The notes: a model not told the origin generated them from the sequence alone. A stretch of 9,393 nt of DNA from Desulfatibacillaceae bacterium (GCA_030018745.1 JASEHB010000060.1:1-9393); one strand, 5' to 3'; positions 1 to 5,939 are shown, counted from the first letter of the stretch. Program-made: numbers and translations.

Positions 1-32
1 GCGCAGCCGAAGGCAAGCGTAGCCCAACAAAA
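1..32. repeat. Truncated copy of an intergenic palindromic repeat
   Basis: The first bases end in AGCCCAACAAAA (21-32). The ten bases CCCAACAAAA at 23-32 are the exact reverse complement of TTTTGTTGGG at 74-83, the outer left flank of the complete palindrome at 78-114. This looks like the right arm of a related hairpin whose left half lies outside the window. It is inferred to be one member of a dispersed, non-coding intergenic repeat family. Confidence 0.45.
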
Positions 33-77
33 GGGTCGTTTTCCATTTTGCCTCTTGCCGTCCGGGGCTTGGGTTTT

Positions 78-114
78 GTTGGGATAGCTTTTGCGTTGCA
101 AAAGCTATCCCAAC
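78..114. repeat. Perfect 17-bp inverted repeat (intergenic hairpin)
   Basis: The 17 bases at 78-94 (GTTGGGATAGCTTTTGC) are the exact reverse complement of 98-114, leaving a three-base loop GTT at 95-97. RNA from either strand could fold into a very stable hairpin. No T-run follows on the + strand (CTACAAACTTTTCC comes next), so it is not a good simple terminator. The form GTTGGG...CCCAACCTACA resembles dispersed intergenic palindromes seen in many bacterial genomes. Function is unknown. Confidence 0.8.
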
Positions 115-146
115 CTACAAACTTTTCCCCTTGTAACCCCCTCCAG

Positions 147-174
147 GATGTCATCCCCGCGAAAGCGGGGATCC
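147..174. repeat. Short palindrome of the ATCCCCGC-GAAA-GCGGGGAT type
   Basis: ATCCCCGC at 153-160 pairs with GCGGGGAT at 165-172 around a GAAA loop (161-164), inside the context GTCATCCCCGC...GGGGATCCAG. This is close to the widespread intergenic element GTCATTCCCGCGAAAGCGGGAATCCAG known from many proteobacteria. It is probably a dispersed repeat unit. A short minus-strand reading frame across it gives a peptide ending in SGSPLSRG, a typical artefact of such repeats and not a gene. Confidence 0.65.
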
Positions 175-396
175 AGATTTATAGGCCGTAACGACTGTCT
201 TCCATGTCAAGGGATGCGGAAAGGCTTTGGCCCTTTTTAAGGATTTGCATGGCCCAATAATTTGCCTTTTCCGGTTGCTGTTGCACTTTCGGAAAGGTTC
301 ACCCAACAATTCCCTAAATCCCCCCCTCCTCCACCAGGCTACACAGCTACCCACCGCCTCCCACGCCAAATTTCAAAAAAATCCATGCTTCGCCTT
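175..396. other. Intergenic stretch without recognisable features
   Basis: I see no gene here. The only open frame (151-369, minus strand) begins inside the palindromic repeat, is rich in Arg, Lys and Trp, and has no ribosome binding site. A weak 5-bp stem AAAGG/CCTTT (220-224 with 232-236) followed by a few T residues is too weak to call a terminator. A run of seven A at 375-381 has no convincing stem beside it on the minus strand. Confidence 0.5.
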
Positions 397-443
397 GCCA
401 TAGCCCCAAAACTGCGCTCCTAAAGGCTCTGGGAAGCTATGGC
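397..443 (+). other. Hairpin upstream of the terminator
   Basis: GCCATAGC at 397-404 is the exact reverse complement of GCTATGGC at 436-443. The enclosed 31 bases include CCC and GGG next to the stem that could lengthen it with a bulge. The right arm shares bases 442-443 with the foot of the terminator stem at 442-492. The two structures therefore compete slightly at their junction, or stack as two adjacent helices. This could be part of a small RNA or a leader; I recognise no riboswitch or RNA family. Confidence 0.4.
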
Positions 444-500
444 CTCTTTTGGCCGGAATCCGTGCAAAGCCCTGCCTGGGACAAAAAGAGGCTTTTTTTT
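442..500 (+). terminator. Rho-independent terminator
   Basis: GCCTCTTTT at 442-450 pairs perfectly with AAAAGAGGC at 484-492, directly followed by eight T residues (493-500). The 33-base loop is long but can fold internally. It would stop + strand transcription arriving from the left, whether from an upstream gene or a small RNA within 181-440, and would insulate the operon promoter downstream. No coding region is visible immediately before it, so what it terminates is unknown. Confidence 0.7.
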
Positions 501-627
501 CGTATTTTTTGAATCACTCCCCACTTTTTGCCATTGCTTTTTTTATAAATAATCACTTAAATTATCTGCATATACGAAAATGTACCTGCAATATTTTGCT
601 TGACAGTTTCCAATATTATATGCAAAG
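501..627 (+). promoter_or_regulatory. AT-rich promoter region of the dcw operon
   Basis: This segment is sharply more AT-rich than everything around it and lies between the terminator and mraZ, where the operon promoter must be. Candidate boxes are TTGCTT (534-539) with TTAAAT (557-562) at a 17-base spacer, and a perfect -35 hexamer TTGACA at 600-605. The latter has no good -10 at the usual distance: TATTAT at 614-619 is too close. I cannot fix the transcription start from sequence alone. Confidence 0.45.
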
Positions 628-653
628 GTGGAATCAAATGGAGTAAATGTGGG
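624..653 (+). promoter_or_regulatory. Candidate MraZ operator (TGG repeats)
   Basis: Three similar units follow one another: AAAGGTGG (624-631), AAATGG (636-641) and AAATGTGGG (645-653). Their TGG cores start at 629, 639 and 650, a spacing of 10 and 11 bases or one DNA helical turn. Known MraZ operators are short direct repeats at about 10-bp period in front of mraZ (TGGG-type in Escherichia coli, AAAGTG-type in mollicutes). Position and period fit autoregulation by MraZ, but the units are imperfect and this is an inference. Confidence 0.5.
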
Positions 654-664
654 TATAGGGGGGG
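640..664 (+). promoter_or_regulatory. Competing ribosome binding sites for mraZ
   Basis: GGAG at 640-643 stands five bases before GTG 649. A run of seven G (658-664, preceded by A657) stands before GTG 667. Both GTG codons are in the mraZ frame. The earliest in-frame GTG (628) has no Shine-Dalgarno sequence. Family alignment favours 667, and spacing favours 649. Confidence 0.45.
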
Positions 665-666
665 CT

Positions 667-1134
667 GTGATTTCTCATCCCAAATTCCGGGAAACCACGC
701 AGCACAGCATTGATGACAAGGGCCGTCTGGCCCTGCCGCCACGGTTCCGCGAGGTGATTCGCGCATCCGGCGATGAGGCCATCATGCTTTCCTATCTGGA
801 TGGCTGTCTCCAGGGCTATACCCTGCCGGAATGGCAGGTTGTTGAGGATCGCATTCTGACAACAGCCTACAAGGATGACAATATGCGCGACCTGCGGCGC
901 TATTTTGTGGGCGGTGCAAAGGAGCTTAAAATTGACGGCCAGGGCCGCATCACAATTCCAGCATATCTGCGCAACTCTGCGGGCATTGCTCCCAAGTCCG
1001 AAGTTATCCTGATTGGCGTGATTGATCATTTTGAACTCTGGAGCCTTGAGTCTCACGAGAAGGACCTCACGGTGTTCGAGCAGAATCTCAAGTCTGGTAT
1101 GTACAAGGAAGAAATTGCAAAGTTGGGGCTTTAA
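667..1134 (+). CDS. mraZ: Transcriptional regulator MraZ
   Basis: MraZ is a small DNA-binding protein of the AbrB-like fold that forms ring-shaped oligomers and regulates its own dcw operon. The protein has the two tandem MraZ domains, each with the family's DxxxR signature: DDKGR at residues 16-20, followed by LALPPRFRE, and DGQGR at residues 90-94, followed by ITIPAYLR. LPEWQVVED and HFELWS are further family landmarks. With the GTG start at 667 it has 155 residues, near the usual 140-155, and the conserved Phe-Arg just before the first domain falls at residues 7-8. In-frame GTG codons at 649 (better spaced GGAG) and 628 (no binding site) would give 161 or 168 residues. It is the first gene of the operon and ends two bases before rsmH. 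The identification is secure; the start is not. Confidence 0.95.
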   Translation: MISHPKFRETTQHSIDDKGRLALPPRFREVIRASGDEAIMLSYLDGCLQGYTLPEWQVVEDRILTTAYKDDNMRDLRRYFVGGAKELKIDGQGRITIPAYLRNSAGIAPKSEVILIGVIDHFELWSLESHEKDLTVFEQNLKSGMYKEEIAKLGL

Positions 1135-1136
1135 TC

Positions 1137-2069
1137 GTGGAATTTGCTCACATTCCGGTCATGACCGAAAAAGTCATGGAATTTGCGGATGTGAAACCCG
1201 GAAAAACCTTTGTGGACGCAACCCTGGGGGGTGGAGGCCACAGCAGAGCCATTTTGGAGGCCATGAAGGGAAGGGGTCTTCTGGTGGCTTTAGACAGGGA
1301 CCCGGATGCAGTTGCCCACGGCAGGGAAATCTTCCAGGCCTTTGAAAATATCCGGATTGTCCGGGCCAATTACAGTCAGCTTCCAGCGGTTCTTGACAAC
1401 TTGGGTATAGAGGCGGTTGACGGCATTGTGGCGGATCTTGGCCTTTCGCTGCATCAGCTTGCCGCTTCCGGGCGGGGCTTTTCATTCCAGGCCGATGAGC
1501 CTTTGGGCATGAGGATGGACGGCCCTGATGGCGGCCCCACTGCCGGGGATATTGTCAACACCGCCTCTGCCCACGAGCTTTTGAAAATTTTCCGCGATTA
1601 CGGGCAGGAGCAATACGCCCGCCGGATAGTTGACGCCATCTTGCGGGAGCGGCAGAAGGCTCCCCTGGCCACCAGCTTTCAGCTTGGGCAGGTGGTTGCC
1701 GGTGCGGTTCCCGCTGCTGCCAGAAAAAAGGGCATTCACCCGGCCACACGGGTTTTTCAGGCCCTTCGCATAAAGGTCAACGAGGAGCTTGTTCATCTTG
1801 AACGGTTTCTGGAGTGCTTTCCCGCCTGTCTGAAAAGCGGCGGCAGAATTTGCATAATCTCCTTTCATTCCCTGGAGGATTCCATGGTCAAGGCCGCATT
1901 TCGAAGCCTTGAAAAAACCTGCACCTGCCCGGTTCACCTGCCTTGCGTTTGCGGCAAAAAACCCAGGGCAAAAGTCATCACCCGCCGGGCGGTTAAACCT
2001 TCAGATGAAGAGGTTGGCATAAACTTATCTTCAAGAAGCGCCCGGATGAGGGTTCTGGAAATGCTCTGA
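1137..2069 (+). CDS. rsmH: 16S rRNA (cytosine(1402)-N(4))-methyltransferase RsmH
   Basis: RsmH (MraW) uses S-adenosylmethionine to methylate N4 of C1402 in the decoding centre of 16S rRNA, in the cytoplasm. All family landmarks are present in 310 residues: HIPVMTEKV near the start, the SAM-binding FVDATLGGGGHS (25-36), DRDPDAV (53-59), DGIVADLGLSLHQL (95-108), RGFSF and LGMRMD (113-128), GIHPATRVFQALRIKVNEEL (199-218) and the catalytic-core ISFHSLEDS (241-249). The C-terminal INLSSRSARMRV is also typical. A CxC...CxC cluster (Cys262, 264, 270, 272) occurs in many RsmH proteins. The start is GTG at 1137, two bases after the mraZ stop, with a weak G-rich site inside the end of mraZ, so translation is probably coupled to mraZ. 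Confidence 0.97.
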   Translation: MEFAHIPVMTEKVMEFADVKPGKTFVDATLGGGGHSRAILEAMKGRGLLVALDRDPDAVAHGREIFQAFENIRIVRANYSQLPAVLDNLGIEAVDGIVADLGLSLHQLAASGRGFSFQADEPLGMRMDGPDGGPTAGDIVNTASAHELLKIFRDYGQEQYARRIVDAILRERQKAPLATSFQLGQVVAGAVPAAARKKGIHPATRVFQALRIKVNEELVHLERFLECFPACLKSGGRICIISFHSLEDSMVKAAFRSLEKTCTCPVHLPCVCGKKPRAKVITRRAVKPSDEEVGINLSSRSARMRVLEML

Positions 2070-2110
2070 AAGCCTGCATGAAAAGGCTCATGCCAAAACA
2101 GGGGGGGACC

Positions 2111-2326
2111 ATGAAAACAAATTTCACTCAGGACGAGCAAAGAGGGCTTGTGCCGGAGTTTTTCTATTCCGGAGCAAAGCGCTTTCTGGCTTTTGCAGCG
2201 GCTATCCTTTTGCGGTCAGAGGGCCAGAAGGTATCCGGAGTGCGGCAGCGCAACAGCCGCCCCAGGCAAAAGGGTTTTGTGAATGTTCCCATTAAAAAGG
2301 CGAGAAACTTCAACTTCCCGCACTGA
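2111..2326 (+). CDS. Hypothetical small protein between rsmH and ftsL
   Basis: I do not recognise this 71-residue product. It begins with ATG at 2111, preceded by a run of seven G (2101-2107) that can serve as a ribosome binding site; in-frame ATG codons at 2078 and 2090 would add up to 11 residues. The sequence starts acidic (TQDEQ), has one short hydrophobic patch (FLAFAAAILL, about residues 26-35) too short for a clear membrane helix, and ends very basic (RQRNSRPRQKGF, IKKARN). Codon use resembles the neighbours. It lies 41 bases after rsmH. It overlaps the longer ftsL reading by 44 bases, or ends 13 bases before the shorter ftsL start. It could be a real small gene, a diverged frame-shifted N-terminal part of ftsL, or a chance ORF in an operon leader. 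Confidence 0.4.
   Translation: MKTNFTQDEQRGLVPEFFYSGAKRFLAFAAAILLRSEGQKVSGVRQRNSRPRQKGFVNVPIKKARNFNFPH
2271..2274 (+). promoter_or_regulatory. Ribosome binding site for the longer ftsL start
   Basis: AGGG (in AAAAGGG) stands eight bases before ATG 2283. A second site, AAAGG at 2326-2330, stands nine bases before the in-frame ATG 2340. The sequence does not decide between them. The first overlaps the preceding small ORF, while the second fits a tandem arrangement in which both ORFs are translated. Confidence 0.4.
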
Positions 2327-2639
2327 AAGGCAATTGCAGATGGGACGCAATGAAACCGGAAAAAAGATAAAGCCGCTGCTTTACGGATTTCTCATCATGG
2401 CTCTGTTTGTGGAGCTTTTTGTGTTTGCCTGGGCGCGGGTCCAGTGCGTGCAGATAGGCTATGAGACGGCCAGTGCCTGGGAGGAGAGAAAGGTGCTCCT
2501 TGAGCAGCAGGAGATGCTCAAAGCCCAGGTGGCCTATCTCCAGAGTCCCCGGCGCATCATGCAGATAGGAAAGGAGCAGTTCGGGCTTTCCATGCCGCGC
2601 CCCGGACAGGTGGTTGTGGTGGCCAATGAAATGCAATGA
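2283..2639 (+). CDS. ftsL: Cell division protein FtsL
   Basis: FtsL is a small bitopic inner-membrane protein of the divisome; with FtsB and FtsQ it controls activation of the FtsW-FtsI septal synthase. The product fits by architecture: a basic cytoplasmic tail, one membrane helix (about residues 32-50, LLYGFLIMALFVELFVFAW), then a periplasmic leucine/glutamine-rich coiled-coil stretch (about 58-90, with EERKVLLEQQEMLKAQ). It ends with the typical FGLSMPRPGQVVVV, where FtsL proteins usually carry a G-(L/M)-x-x-P-x-x-x-Q-V motif. Sequence conservation in FtsL is low, but placement directly before ftsI makes it firm. It has 118 residues from ATG 2283 or 99 from ATG 2340; either length is normal. 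Its last codons overlap the start of ftsI. A Glu (residue 44) sits inside the membrane helix. Confidence 0.85.
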   Translation: MFPLKRRETSTSRTERQLQMGRNETGKKIKPLLYGFLIMALFVELFVFAWARVQCVQIGYETASAWEERKVLLEQQEMLKAQVAYLQSPRRIMQIGKEQFGLSMPRPGQVVVVANEMQ

Positions 2640-4362
2640 CCAGAAAAAAATGAGCACAAGGCTCAAGCTGGTGAGCCTGTTTTTTGCTCTTTTCATGGGG
2701 GTCATCATTGCAAGAGCAGTGCATCTTCAGGTTTTGCAGCATTCTTTTTTGTCCGAGGCAGCTCAAAGGCAGTTTGTCCGCCAGTATGAAACCGCCCCCC
2801 GCCGGGGCGTCATTTACGATGCAATGCACAGGGAGCTTGCTGTCACGCTGGATGTTGTCTCCATAGCGGCAAGGCCCTCCCGCATTGCAGGAAAAGATGA
2901 AGCAGCCCTCGCCATTGCTGCGGCTCTGGGTGAAGAACCCGCCAGGATGATTGAAAGGCTTGATAATGAAAGGCCTTTTGTGTGGCTTGCCAGAAACATA
3001 AGCCCCAGCCTTGCAGAAAGGGTGAGGGACCTTGGAATAAAGGGCCTTGAATTCACGCCCTCTGCCCGGCGCTTTTATCCCAACCGCACCCTTGCAGGGC
3101 AGGTTATGGGCTTTTGCGGGGTGGATGGTCATGGCCTGGAAGGGCTGGAATTCCGTTTTGATGACGAGCTTTTCGGAGAGTTTTCGCGCTGGACTGTTCT
3201 TCGGGATGCGTTGGGCAAAAGCTTTGCAGCAGACAGGCCCGCACCCCTGCCAAAGGCAGGCAATGATCTGGTTCTGACCCTGGACAGGACCGTGCAGACA
3301 ATCACCGAGGATGCCCTTGCAGAGGCGGTGGAGAAAAACCAGGGCAAGTCCGGGCTGGCCCTTGTGCTGGTTCCCCAGACAGGTGCAATCCTGGCAATGG
3401 CCCAGTACCCTTTCATGAATCCCAACGACTTTTCCGCTGCCGGGTCAGACCAGCGCAGAAACAGGGCTGTTACAGACACATACGAGCCTGGTTCCACCAC
3501 AAAGATTTTCATGGCAGCCGCAGCCCTGGAATCCGGGCTTGTGAGCGCTAAAGATTCCTTTTACTGCGAAAACGGCCAGTTCAGGGTGGGCCGGAAAACG
3601 GTAAAGGATGTTCATCCGTATGACACCCTCACCCTTGAGGGAATCATCACGCATTCCAGCAATATCGGCGCAATAAAGGTGGGCCAGCGCATAGGCCGCA
3701 AAACCCTTTACAACACGCTGAAGGATTTCGGGTTTGGCGCACGCACCGGGGTTGATTGCCCAGGCGAGGCCCGCGGCCTGTTGAGCGCGCCGGAAACCTG
3801 GAGCGAGATTGATGCTGCGGCCATTGCATTCGGCCAGGGCTTTGCCGTAACGCCCCTTCAACTGGTTGCTGCTGTGGGTGCGCTGGCAAATGACGGGCTT
3901 CTCATGCGGCCCCGCCTTGTGCAGGCTGTTACCGACAGCCGGGGCAGACTGGTGAAAAGCTTTGCGCCGGAGCCGGTTCGTCAGGTGGTCAGCGCCTCCA
4001 CGGCCCAAAAGGTGCTGGACATGATGGCGCTGGTGAACACCGATGGCACCGGCTCTCTGGCCCGGCTGGAAGGCTATTCATCCGGAGGCAAGACCGGCAC
4101 GGCCCAGAAGGTGAGCAACACGGGCGGATATGCAAAGGGCAAGTATGTGGCCTCCTTTGTGGGTGTTGCGCCCATGGAGCGGCCCTCCATTGCGGTTATT
4201 GTGGTTGTGGATGAGCCAAGAAGAAGCATTTACGGCGGAACAGTTGCAGGCCCGGCCTTTAAAAAGATTTCGGAAAAGACCCTTCAGTACCTGGAGATAA
4301 TGCCCAAATCGTCTGCGGATGGCCCCATAACCGCATGCAGTTTCAGCGGAGATCCAATATGA
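2626..4362 (+). CDS. ftsI: Peptidoglycan D,D-transpeptidase FtsI (PBP3)
   Basis: FtsI is the class B penicillin-binding protein that cross-links septal peptidoglycan in partnership with FtsW. A short cytoplasmic tail is followed by one membrane anchor (about residues 13-32), a PBP dimerisation/pedestal domain starting with the RRGVIYD motif, and the transpeptidase domain. The three active-site motifs are intact: STTK with nucleophile Ser290, SSN at 344-346, and KTGT at 489-492. At 578 residues it is the size of proteobacterial PBP3. It ends soon after the transpeptidase domain with no PASTA repeats, unlike SpoVD-type proteins. I chose ATG 2626, which has GGTGG just upstream and overlaps ftsL by 14 bases; TTG 2614 and ATG 2650 are alternatives. 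The stop overlaps the murE start as ATGA. Confidence 0.96.
   Translation: MKCNDQKKMSTRLKLVSLFFALFMGVIIARAVHLQVLQHSFLSEAAQRQFVRQYETAPRRGVIYDAMHRELAVTLDVVSIAARPSRIAGKDEAALAIAAALGEEPARMIERLDNERPFVWLARNISPSLAERVRDLGIKGLEFTPSARRFYPNRTLAGQVMGFCGVDGHGLEGLEFRFDDELFGEFSRWTVLRDALGKSFAADRPAPLPKAGNDLVLTLDRTVQTITEDALAEAVEKNQGKSGLALVLVPQTGAILAMAQYPFMNPNDFSAAGSDQRRNRAVTDTYEPGSTTKIFMAAAALESGLVSAKDSFYCENGQFRVGRKTVKDVHPYDTLTLEGIITHSSNIGAIKVGQRIGRKTLYNTLKDFGFGARTGVDCPGEARGLLSAPETWSEIDAAAIAFGQGFAVTPLQLVAAVGALANDGLLMRPRLVQAVTDSRGRLVKSFAPEPVRQVVSASTAQKVLDMMALVNTDGTGSLARLEGYSSGGKTGTAQKVSNTGGYAKGKYVASFVGVAPMERPSIAVIVVVDEPRRSIYGGTVAGPAFKKISEKTLQYLEIMPKSSADGPITACSFSGDPI
4348..4351 (+). promoter_or_regulatory. Ribosome binding site deciding the murE start
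   Basis: GGAG lies seven bases before ATG 4359, inside the end of ftsI. An upstream in-frame start at 4335 has no comparable site, and the ATGA overlap with the ftsI stop (4359-4362) is a classical coupling junction. This supports 4359 as the murE start. Confidence 0.75.
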
Positions 4363-5939
4363 AGCTTGAAAAACTGCTATCCGCTCTGCATCAGGACAAT
4401 ATGCAAAACCCGCTGCGCCTTGTGCGGGTTGCTGATCCTTGCGTTGAAATCGGCGCAATCCGCTGCAACGGCGGGCTGGTCAAACCCGGAGACCTTTTTG
4501 TGGCCATGCGCGGAGAAAAAGCGGACGGCCATGATTTTATTGCCCAGGCTGTTGAAAGGGGCGCTGTGGCGGTTGTGGCCCGGAAGCCTGTTGAGCTGCC
4601 GGAAGCCGTGTCACTCATTGTGGCCGAAGACTCCCGCAGGGCGCTTGGCGCGCTTGCCGCCTGCTTTTTTGGCAACCCCTGGCGCAGCCTTAAAATTGTT
4701 GGAATAACCGGAACCAATGCCAAAACCACGGTGAGCTTTCTTGTGGAGTCTGTTCTTGCGAACGCCGGTTTTTCAGCCGGGGTCATCGGCACGGTCAATG
4801 TCCGCTTTTGCAACAGGGTTTTGCCAAGCGCCATGACCACCCCTGAATCCCTTGAGCTGACCGCCCTTTTGCATGAAATGCGAAGCAGCGGCGTGACCCA
4901 TGTGGTCATGGAGGTTTCATCCCACGCCCTTGCCCAGGGCAGGGTGCGCTTTGTGGAGTTTGACGCCGGGGTGTTCACCAATCTTTCCCAGGATCACCTG
5001 GATTACCACGAAAATTTGCAGGACTACTTTGCCTGCAAGCGAAAGCTTTTTGTGGACCAGCCCCCAAACCGCTCCAAGGGGCCTATGGCGGCGGTCATAA
5101 ACAGGGATGACCCCTTTGGTGGGCAGCTTTGCGCCCAGGTGATGGCCACGCCTTGCGAGCCTGTCATCTGCACGGGTTTTTCGCCGGAAAGCCAGATAAG
5201 AGGCGTTGATGTGGTTGCAGGTGTCACCGGGGTTTCCGGAACCGTGCTCACGCCGGATGGCGATTTTTTTGTGCGCTCGCCCCTGGTGGGCCGCCACAAT
5301 TTTGAAAACATTTTAAGCGCCGCAGGGGCCTGCCTTGCCCTGGGGCTGGGCCTTGAGGAAATAAAGAAAGGCCTGGAAGCCCTTTGTTGCGTGCCGGGCC
5401 GCCTTGAGCGGGTGGAAAGCAATTCCGGCAGGCATATTTTTGTGGACTACTGCCACACGCCCCAGGCTGTGGAAAAGGTGCTCGAAGCGTTGAAGGCCAT
5501 AAGCCCAGGCCGCCTGATAACTGTTCTTGGCTGCGGCGGGGACAGGGACAGGACAAAGCGCCCGCTCATGGGCGCGGCTGCGGCAAAGGTCTGCGACCTG
5601 CTTGTGGTAACCTCGGACAATCCGCGCACCGAAAACCCCCAGGCAATAATTGAGCAAATTCTTCCCGGCGTTGTCCGCCATCTTGAGCCTTTTGGCCATG
5701 AAGGCTCCAAGGGCTATCTGGTGGAGCCGGACAGGGCTGCGGCCATAAGCCTGGCTGTAAAGGCCAGCCAGCCGGGGGATACTCTTCTCATAGCCGGAAA
5801 GGGCCATGAGGACTACCAGATAATCGGCTCAACCAGGCGGCATTTTGACGATAGGGAGGAGGCCAAAAAGGCCCTTGCCCTGGTGGAAGGTCAATCTGCT
5901 GCCTGCCAAAACACAGGGAGCGCCCCATGTGGCGTATAG
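4359..5939 (+). CDS. murE: UDP-MurNAc-L-Ala-D-Glu:meso-diaminopimelate ligase MurE
   Basis: MurE adds the third residue of the peptidoglycan stem peptide in the cytoplasm, using ATP. The 526-residue protein has the three Mur ligase domains. Landmarks are the ATP loop GITGTNAKTT (115-124), TTPESLEL, EVSSHALAQGRV, DHLDYH with the lysine expected to be carbamylated (Lys227 in YFACKRKLF), DYCHTP (363-368), GCGGDRDRTKRPLMG, DNPR (420-423) and GKGHEDYQ. DNPR marks meso-diaminopimelate specificity rather than lysine. Three positions depart from consensus: Ala121 where the loop usually has Gly (GTNGKT), Asn37-Gly38-Gly39 where the UDP-binding DSR motif normally stands, and Cys365 in DYAHTP. A Cys-containing C-terminal tail extends past the domain. 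The gene overlaps ftsI by 4 bases and murF by 13. Identity is firm; the substitutions may be typical of its clade. Confidence 0.96.
   Translation: MKLEKLLSALHQDNMQNPLRLVRVADPCVEIGAIRCNGGLVKPGDLFVAMRGEKADGHDFIAQAVERGAVAVVARKPVELPEAVSLIVAEDSRRALGALAACFFGNPWRSLKIVGITGTNAKTTVSFLVESVLANAGFSAGVIGTVNVRFCNRVLPSAMTTPESLELTALLHEMRSSGVTHVVMEVSSHALAQGRVRFVEFDAGVFTNLSQDHLDYHENLQDYFACKRKLFVDQPPNRSKGPMAAVINRDDPFGGQLCAQVMATPCEPVICTGFSPESQIRGVDVVAGVTGVSGTVLTPDGDFFVRSPLVGRHNFENILSAAGACLALGLGLEEIKKGLEALCCVPGRLERVESNSGRHIFVDYCHTPQAVEKVLEALKAISPGRLITVLGCGGDRDRTKRPLMGAAAAKVCDLLVVTSDNPRTENPQAIIEQILPGVVRHLEPFGHEGSKGYLVEPDRAAAISLAVKASQPGDTLLIAGKGHEDYQIIGSTRRHFDDREEAKKALALVEGQSAACQNTGSAPCGV
5916..5920 (+). promoter_or_regulatory. 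Ribosome binding site of murF
   Basis: GGGAG lies six bases before ATG 5927, within the last codons of murE. Good spacing and strength support this start and explain how murF is translated despite the 13-base overlap with murE. Confidence 0.75.

Noticed and set aside
220..238. Weak stem AAAGG/CCTTT with a T-run as a terminator
   Set aside because: Five base pairs, mostly A-T, with a seven-base loop are too weak to support a call.
151..369. Minus-strand 72-codon open frame in the intergenic region
   Set aside because: It starts inside the palindromic repeat, has no ribosome binding site, and its composition (Arg/Lys/Trp rich, with SGSPLSRG from the repeat) is typical of non-coding DNA.
430..481. 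Possible c-di-GMP (GEMM) riboswitch suggested by GTGCAAAGCC
   Set aside because: Only a short segment resembles the GACGCAAAGCC core; the flanking GGNC turn and the second hairpin with its tetraloop receptor are absent, and the segment is simply the loop of the terminator.
449..646. Plus-strand 65-codon open frame across terminator and promoter
   Set aside because: It reads through the terminator stem, its T-run and the AT-rich promoter segment; the Phe/Asn/Ile-rich product reflects base composition, and there is no ribosome binding site.
634..1056. Long minus-strand open frame opposite mraZ
   Set aside because: It is a shadow frame antisense to a clearly conserved gene, with no binding site or recognisable domain.
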